Source: Chlorophyllum brunneum (lineage: Eukaryota > Basidiomycota > Agaricomycetes > Agaricales > Agaricaceae). From it: 64,000 bases of DNA. The translations under genes were made by a program, and so were the position numbers. Shown here one piece after another: positions 58,065 to 64,000 of this stretch; the first letter of the stretch is position 1; each line of letters starts with the position of its first letter. The notes under the pieces were generated by a model. The model had not been told where the DNA came from. It searched no databases and saw only the letters and a list, made by a program, of their open reading frames with translations. Location of the stretch: the NCBI GenBank assembly GCA_963576785.1, contig OY756139.1, positions 1,116,001 through 1,180,000 on the forward strand, written 5' to 3'.

Positions 58065-58971
58065 TCACTCGCTCTCAGCAATCAGAGCAACAATCATCCT
58101 GTGCAACTTCGTCAGCATGCTGCAAGCCCATACTACGCGATAAAAAAACCCGGGTTAGGATTCGACGCACCTGTAGAGGTAATAGAAGAAGGAAAGAAGA
58201 TAGAACCCCAGCTTGAAGAATGTTTCTTTCTTGTGACCACCCAAAGTCCTGAAGATCTCAGTCGCATCGTACATATGGCTCTTTTTCCGGATTCTGCAAA
58301 GCAATTCCCCATGAGCACATGCACAACCACCAAAAATCACACGCGTCTCGACCCACTTGTCAGCATTGTAGATTACCAAAGGCAGATTAAGGAAGAACGC
58401 CGTCCATTGTCCAGAAATGAGAAAGAGCAAAGCGAGGAATGCGTGTGCCAAGTTCTCGGGAAGAACAAACTGTATCGGGTCAGTAGATGACACTTTGATG
58501 GTACGCGTGTCGGCGCACCTGGTTCAGTTTGTTGCAGAGGTCAATGGGGTTGATATAGTCACACTCCAGGTCCGAGAACATGATAATCTAATATGTCAAT
58601 TCAGTCAGCCACAGGTCCCGCTCCAGTGATGGGAAGAAAAGACTGACGAAGAACACCATGCAGAACAACAACCCAGCAGCCATAAGTACCGCGAATAGAA
58701 ACAACCAGCCTGAATCAGACGCCGCGCCATATGACCCAGGAGAGCAACGCATGGAAATAAAATGTGGTGTGTTTGGATCATCGACAGGACGAGCGAACGC
58801 GGATGGAAGAGGCCGAAGGGTTGTTCACATGTGAGGTCGAAGAAATGATACGCATGTGGTCGGTACATACACATACGGCGTGGCAGAGATGGATAAAGAA
58901 AGAGAACAACGAGACCCATCAGCATTCCACAAGGGAACCTTCCAGCGACAAGACATACCTGCACCACCCAT
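58065..58971 (-). CDS. ERV14: Cornichon/ERV14 cargo receptor, copy A
   Basis: Six exons, 58971-58959, 58709-58648, 58587-58519, 58469-58357, 58293-58171 and 58098-58065, encode 137 residues. Cornichon proteins are small membrane receptors that load transmembrane cargo into COPII vesicles at the ER. Visible hallmarks are WLFLFAVLMAAGLLF, MFSDLECDYINPIDLCNKLN (the cargo-binding loop), FVLPENLAHAFLALLFLISG and YDATEIFRTLGGHKKETFFK, ending MIVALIAESE. Intron 1 is long (249 nt). Exons 2-5 have exactly the same lengths (62, 69, 113 and 123 nt) and phases as copy B 500 bp downstream in transcription-opposite order, showing descent by tandem duplication. Confidence 0.97.
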
Positions 58972-59469
58972 CTTAATATCCAAATACCCAAATCTCACAA
59001 CAAACAGAAAAAGGTCGTGCCAAAGACGTGTGGGCGTAGCAACAGACGACCTGTGAAGCAAGAAGTAGCTAGTAGAATGTGGCCCGTAAGGGTGTTGGAC
59101 AGTAGGATGTAAATGGGAGGAGGAAAGAAAACCTGGACTGGGAGAGGGTTGAAGAAGGGCTGTGGTCGTGCCAGCCGCTCTCCAAAACAAACTCGAAACA
59201 GATTTCAAGTGACGTTGGACCTCACGTGACCCAGAGGTCTGTCTTGCTGCGGCTGACCTCGATCTTACAGAGGTCCCATAGGTCAGGTAAACAAGAAAGA
59301 TATCCGCATTGGGTATACAAAACATGGCGCTATTCTCTTTTACGAGAGAAGCATCGAACGCAGAGTACAGGTGCGACGAAAGCAAGTACGACAACCATAA
59401 CGACAACGGCTGAAGGAGGTATATCACCGTCTTGTGTTATCACAATAACGTCCCATTCGCGGCAGAGGT

Positions 59470-60221
59470 TCAGTCCTCAGCAATGAGAGCGGCAATCATT
59501 CTATGACCCAGCGCGCGTCAGCAAATTCAAACAAAGAGCAAACAAGCTGCAAAACCCACCGGTATAGGTAATAGAAGAACGACAACAGGTAAAATCCAAG
59601 CTTGAAGAATGCCTCTTTCTTGTGGCCATCTATCGTACGGAAAATCTCCGTCGCATCCAGCATATGGTTCTTATTCACGATCCTGGTGTCGGCACATTAA
59701 GCGTACCGAGAAGGCCATGGAGCAACATTGAGATACGCACTTGTTGACATTCCACGCTATGAGAGGAGCATTAATCAAAAACGCCGTCCATTCGCCGCTT
59801 ATAAGGAACAAGAAAGCGAGGAAGGCATGTGCAGCATGTTCGGGTATGACGAACTGTACAACAAAGAGAGGTAAGATGAACGTCTGCGTTTGCTAGCTTC
59901 GACAACGCACCTGGTTGATCTTGTTACATAAGTCGATGGGGTTAATGTAGTCACTCTCGAGGTCCGAATACATTATCACCTACAACGCGAGGGTACATGT
60001 GAGCATGCTGTTGCCAACAAACAAGCGCTTGAGAAACATGAAATAAACTTACAAAAAAGACCATGGTAAACATGAGCGCGCCAGCCCAAAGCACGGCAAA
60101 GAGGAATAACCAGCCTGATGCGGTACCATCCAACCAAGGGAATACCAACCAGCACAAGGGGGTCGTTTTGCTTTAGCCACGGTTTTACTTCTTCGGCGGT
60201 GGAGAACTCACCGCTTGCCAT
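59470..60221 (-). CDS. ERV14: Cornichon/ERV14 cargo receptor, copy B
   Basis: Six exons, 60221-60212, 60114-60053, 59979-59911, 59853-59741, 59682-59560 and 59500-59470, encode 135 residues. The layout is the same as copy A: WLFLFAVLWAGALMF, IMYSDLESDYINPIDLCNKI, FVIPEHAAHAFLAFLFLISG, LDATEIFRTIDGHKKEAFFK and a short end MIAALIAED. It differs from copy A mainly in the loop residue (Cys to Ser in LE-C/S-DY), in the third span (INAPLIAWNVNKIVNK) and by a shorter C-terminus. All introns lie at identical positions. Copy B has the more usual yeast-like intron 1 of 97 nt, so it may be the ancestral locus (inference). Confidence 0.97.
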
Positions 60222-60543
60222 GTTGGATATCGAAAGGTTAGTAGAAGATGAGAACTGTGAAGCAGAATAGGTTTCGTGATAGAAGGGAAGGGCAAGGACG
60301 CTGTAGGCAGTGGACCGAGGGACAGAGCAGCACTGGTGTGTGCGCTCTCAGGCACGCGTCGATGGTGTACGCGTCACATTGTCACACTCACACACTTTCA
60401 TCCACGGAGCAATTAGATTCTACCATAGTCCGGAACACAAGTGTACAACGGCAGAGCGCGTTACAAAAATGAGATACTTCAGAGAGGAGCACGAAAAAAG
60501 TACGGCACGCGAATACCAAGAAAGTGAAACAAACGCGAATTAA

Positions 60544-61535
60544 TCAATCAACCTCCATCCTATTTGCACCACCGCCTTGCCGTCCACCACCACCACGTCG
60601 TGCACCACGGCCACGGCCCCTACCCCGACGCGCACCCCGACCCGAACCCCCTAGGGTGTATTCGCCAGGGTTCGATCCAGGAGGTGCAACCAACACTTGC
60701 GCACGAGGATCTTCCCTAAGGATAGAATCTGATCGCATTTTCCTGCTCAACAATCAGAAAAAAAGTCCCCATCCCTGAGTAAGCTAGAATGACTCACGAC
60801 CCGGACTCTGCATCCCCACCCATAAGCATATCCACACTTCCCTCGTCCCTCACCAACCCCAACCCATCATGACCACCCAACCTGTTACTGAGCGTCGTCC
60901 CAGCAGTCGTACTGCCCACAACCCGGACATTCAGTACCTTTCCGTCCGCTGCTTGATTATGAAACTTTTGCACCGCCGAAGTCGCAGATGCCACGGCCTT
61001 GAACGTCACCCTGATTTTCACATCCTCTCCTCCTTGAACCAATTTTGACGACGCGATTGCACCGCAGCGCTTAAATATAGCAGCCACATCATCCGCTGTT
61101 GTACCTGCGACCAACCCAGTGACTTCTACAACATTGCCCTGGGTGCTTCCAGCGCCTTTAATCGAAAAACCTTGATCCTTGGAACCTGTGGCGGCTGTGG
61201 CTTCTCGTAGAGCCCGCTGTGCTAGGTTGTTGATACTAGGCTTCGGAGCGCCTGGTTGGCCTGAGAGGCGCGCTGAGAGGGAGTTGTGTGATTCGTAGAG
61301 ATCGTGAGACCATTGCGCGTCAATGTCACCCTTGGGTGGCCGAGAGCGGTTCTAGGTTCGAGAGTGCCGGTATTGGAAAAGCGGGTTTGAGGACGCAGAA
61401 GGAGAGAATACACACGTATGGAGTCGATGAGCGGCTTGCAGATTGGTTAGACTTTGCGACACGAATTGGACCAGTGGAGGTAGAGGTGGCGTTGGGGTTT
61501 GGAGTAATGTTCATGCGTTCGAGGAGAGAAGCCAT
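60544..61535 (-). CDS. RRM RNA-binding protein with RGG tail (ALY/REF-like)
   Basis: Three exons, 61535-61416, 61330-60798 and 60742-60544, encode 283 residues. A disordered N-terminus (MASLLERMNI) precedes one RRM-like fold at about residues 110-185: NVVEVTGLVAGTTADDVAAI, KIRVTFKAVASATSAVQKF and KVLNVRVVGS. The C-terminus is an Arg/Gly-rich tail (GRGARRGRGRGRGARRGGGG) ending MEVD. The arrangement of a single RRM flanked by variable regions and a methylatable RGG tail suits ALY/REF mRNA-export adaptors, but the RNP motifs are weak, so only RNA binding is claimed. The last intron ends GAG-CAG, two possible acceptors 3 nt apart. Confidence 0.85.
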
Positions 61536-62220
61536 TGCTGTTACTGGTCTATGTGGAGAGAGGAGAGAACGAAGCTGCCTTTCGGCTCTGAGCAGAAAAT
61601 TAGGTGGCGATGGAAGGGGATGAAGAGCTGTGGTGCTCTGCTTGGCACTGTCATCCTAAACAAACACCGTTGCACAGCCTTCAAAGCGTGACAGAGAAGA
61701 CGACGACGACGTTCAGGCATAACTCCATGAGGAAATGGCTTTGCGCATCTGTCGTGTCTCTTACCGCTGGTCGCTCGGCCGCGCCGCCCAGATACCCTCT
61801 GCTGTACTCTCATTCTTGTTTTGGAATGGTCCTTAGACTTGCACTTGATCTTGAACCAGATAGGTTCTCCGGGCTTTTTTGTAATGCTCCCTTGATATTC
61901 AGAGTTCCAAGCGTCAGCCTTTGGTATCCCTTCCAAGGCATGGAAAGCAAACCCCCTTTTGTCTTGGTTCAGGAGAAGCTTTGTACGGTATGCTGGGGCC
62001 AGGCGTTCGAGCGCACCGACCATTGGGCGTTCATACCTCGATTTGACGCGCTAAGCCCGGGGCTGATCACATGAATGGTCCCTCCAGGCCAGTGACACGG
62101 ACCGATAGGAGCATCAAATGGAGAAACCGGCTGACGGCAGCGGACATCCCGGACACGGAAGCGGATTGACGCCTAACCGTACTTGTAAACCTCAAGAGCC
62201 TCCGTAACGTCCTCGCAACG
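61536..62220. other. Intergenic between the RNA-binding protein and the 4CL-like gene
   Basis: About 0.7 kb of divergent promoter sequence. It contains long open frames on both strands (61541-62023 on minus, 61604-62074 on plus) that overlap each other and lack motifs or splice structure; I take them as chance. Confidence 0.5.
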
Positions 62221-62222
62221 CG

Positions 62223-62230
62223 ATATATAT
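62223..62230 (+). promoter_or_regulatory. TATA box of the 4CL-like gene
   Basis: ATATATAT lies about 85 bp before the ATG, followed by a C/T-rich leader with CCTCCCCCACC tracts. The position matches that of the TATA in front of PAL. Confidence 0.55.
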
Positions 62231-62314
62231 GGTCCCTGACAGTTCACGCGACCCCTTCTACTCCGTTTCCTCCCCCACCTCCCACCACCCTTCTTGTCCC
62301 GGGTGTTGATCACC

Positions 62315-64000
62315 ATGCCCCACAAAATCTATACCTCGCCCGCCCCATCGATTCATATTCCCGACGAATCGATCTTTACACATCTCTTTGGTTCCGACGA
62401 CCCCACACTTGTCGGTCGTTTCCCTGCATCTCACCCAGCATTCATCGACGCCAGTACCGGTACAACAATCACCCGCGGCCACCTCAAACAACTCGCTCTC
62501 GAGCTGGGCTATAGTTTGAGGATCACTGTTGGAGAAAATCGCGGCGATACTGTCCTCGTTTATTCTCCCAACTCGATCCATTGGCCTGTTGTCGTTTTTG
62601 GTGCAGGTCCGTACCTTCCCCCTACATCTGCGAGTTTACCTGACTGTTTGTACCGCAGTGGCTGCGGGTTTGAGGTGCACTCTCGCCAATAGTGCTTACA
62701 ATGCCCGGGAGCTGGGGTTCCAGTACATTGACAGCGCTGCAAAGATCGTTTTCACCAGTGAAGAAGGTCTCCCTGTTGTCCGCCGGATGTTCCAAGAACT
62801 TGGTCTTTCCAAATCCGAGGCCGACAAGCGCCTCATCGTCCTCACTCAAAGTCTGAAATGGGCAGGGGGTCCAGACGTTCCAAAGGGCGCTGATGCCGCT
62901 GGGTTACTCGAATTGGCCGACTTGCTCGGAAAGGGAGCTCTTCAAGCCGAGGAGCGGTTCGATGATGAGGGTGCCAATGAGACGGTTTACCTTTGTTATA
63001 GCTCTGGTACGTCACTCGGTATTATTCCTGGACTCCCTCGCTTATCAAACTTCTTTCGTTTGTCCGCTGAAAGGCACGACTGGGAAACCAAAGGGAGTCG
63101 AGGTTCATCTTTCGTCATTCTTCTTTTGATGGTGTGATTCATTAACGGGATCTGCCTACATATAGACAACGCACAAAAATATCATTTCGGTGCTCTTGAT
63201 AGTCAAGGATGTCTTCCCTCCCTTTGGCATGAATGACAGGGTACTTGCCATCTTGCCATTCTATCATATCTATGGTGAGAAGGCCGCGTATGACCTTTTA
63301 TCCAAATCTTACTCGGATTCGCTCTTTCACAGGTGCCGTCAAGGTCTTGGCCTTCCCTTTTATTCAGGGTACCCCGATTGTGGTCATGCCGAGATTTGAC
63401 CCTGTTCAGTTCTGCGCCAACATCGAGGAATATAAGATCAGCATAAGTCTTGTCGTTCCCCCTGTTCTCGTTGTTCTCGCCCGTCATCCTGGTGAGCTCC
63501 TACTATTTGGCCGGAACGTAGGTCTTTATACATCCCATAGCTGTCGATAAATACGACCTTTCAACCATCAGGTGTCTCTTCTCCGGCGCCGCACCGCTTG
63601 GGGGGGCGCTCACAAGTACCGTAAGTAGAGCTTCCTCCGTTAACAACGCTCCATTCATCCTGACATCCTCCGAATTCCATAAGGTCAAAGAACGACTAGA
63701 ATCCAAACGTGTGAACGGTGTTCCCCTCTTTATTCTCCAAGGCTATGGTCTCACTGAGACTTCGCCTACAACCCATCTTCAACCTGAAAGCGCCGCCCAC
63801 AAGACAGGCAGTATCGGGGTGTTGTTGCCCAACCTTGAAGCACGGCTTGTCACTGACGACGATGGCGAAATCGATGCTGAAGATGGACAACCTGGGGAAC
63901 TTTGGATTCGGGGGCCCAATGTAATGAAGGTTCGCCACTGTCTTTACTCTCTCGTAGAATTAGATATGTCCTGATGCAATCTTGTCGTTAACAGGGCTAC
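62315..64000 (+). CDS. 4-coumarate-CoA ligase-like AMP-forming ligase (5' part, cut by the window end)
   Basis: Exons 62315-62606, 62659-63006, 63074-63102, 63166-63274, 63333-63491, 63541-63620, 63684-63929 and 63995 onward. The AMP-binding signature YSSGTTGKPKGVE spans exons 2 and 3. Later motifs are AILPFYHIYG, CLFSGAAPLGGALT, ILQGYGLTETSPT, GELWIRGPNVMKGY. This is the 4-coumarate/acyl-CoA ligase branch of the ANL superfamily, which activates an acid as acyl-AMP and then thioester. Fungal relatives accept coumarate, medium-chain fatty or aryl acids, and many are peroxisomal; the C-terminal signal lies beyond the edge. About 415 residues are visible, roughly three quarters of the protein. 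The ATG follows a TATA box by 85 bp. Confidence 0.95.

Noticed and set aside
61541..62074. Overlapping 156-160-codon ORFs on both strands
   Set aside because: No motifs, no introns, mutual antisense overlap, and position in a divergent promoter region.

Overview
The window is nuclear DNA of a filamentous fungus, most likely a mushroom-forming basidiomycete (Agaricomycetes). Genes on both strands are broken by many short introns, mostly 47-75 nt, with GT-AG borders and CTAAC/CTGAC-like branch sites. Gene families include a basidiomycete-type phenylalanine ammonia-lyase and a secreted double-psi beta-barrel protein. I modelled 23 apparently intact genes with a recognised family or a firm exon structure. 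There is also one weak single-exon ORF, two decayed genes, and a 4-coumarate-CoA-ligase-like gene cut by the right edge. About 120 introns were placed by reading both strands and requiring in-phase exon sums. The one junction I could not close is exon 1 to exon 2 of HRD3. I see no tRNA, rRNA, CRISPR array or intact transposon.

Layout. 1-2.1 kb: nothing assignable. 2.1-4.2 kb: divergent pair of a glycerate-kinase-like P-loop kinase (-) and RER1 (+, with a 6-nt exon). 5.8-8.6 kb: IMPACT/UPF0029 protein (-) and a CSC1/TMEM63-type channel pseudogene (-). 8.9-15.6 kb: a 2,072-residue acidic, disordered protein (+). 15.8-17.3 kb: an 11-exon DUF1917/BLES03-like gene (-). 17.3-21.2 kb: gene-poor. 21.2-26.5 kb: PAL (+) and a flavin amine oxidase (+). 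26.7-30.7 kb: mitochondrial arginine-specific carbamoyl-phosphate synthase large chain (-). 32.6-35.0 kb: TmpA-like membrane flavoprotein (+). 35.3-37.5 kb: REX2 (-) and a PTAR1-like protein (+), head to head. 37.6-42.3 kb: HRD3/SEL1L (+) and a DEK_C/SWIB protein (+). 42.7-43.9 kb: C2H2 zinc-finger protein (-). 45.8-46.8 kb: secreted DPBB protein (+). 47.8-52.9 kb: SAP/EWW-repeat protein, a short hypothetical, a coiled-coil protein and a D-2-hydroxyacid dehydrogenase (all -). 53.4-54.6 kb: a damaged class III sirtuin (+). 54.9-57.6 kb: GT49-like glycosyltransferase and N-acetylglucosamine kinase (-). 58.1-60.2 kb: two tandem cornichon/ERV14 genes (-). 60.5-61.5 kb: RRM/RGG RNA-binding protein (-). 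From 62.3 kb: 4CL-like ligase (+).

How the genes relate. Several belong to the early secretory pathway (RER1, two ERV14 copies, HRD3, the GT49 enzyme), but they are scattered housekeeping genes, not a cluster. PAL makes cinnamate or coumarate and a 4CL-type ligase activates such acids, so the two could act in one route, but they lie about 40 kb apart. I find no convincing new defence or biosynthetic system. The most unusual items are the very small exons in RER1 and REX2, three GC-AG introns, the sirtuin with a replaced catalytic histidine plus a frameshift, the tandem ERV14 pair, and the giant acidic protein.
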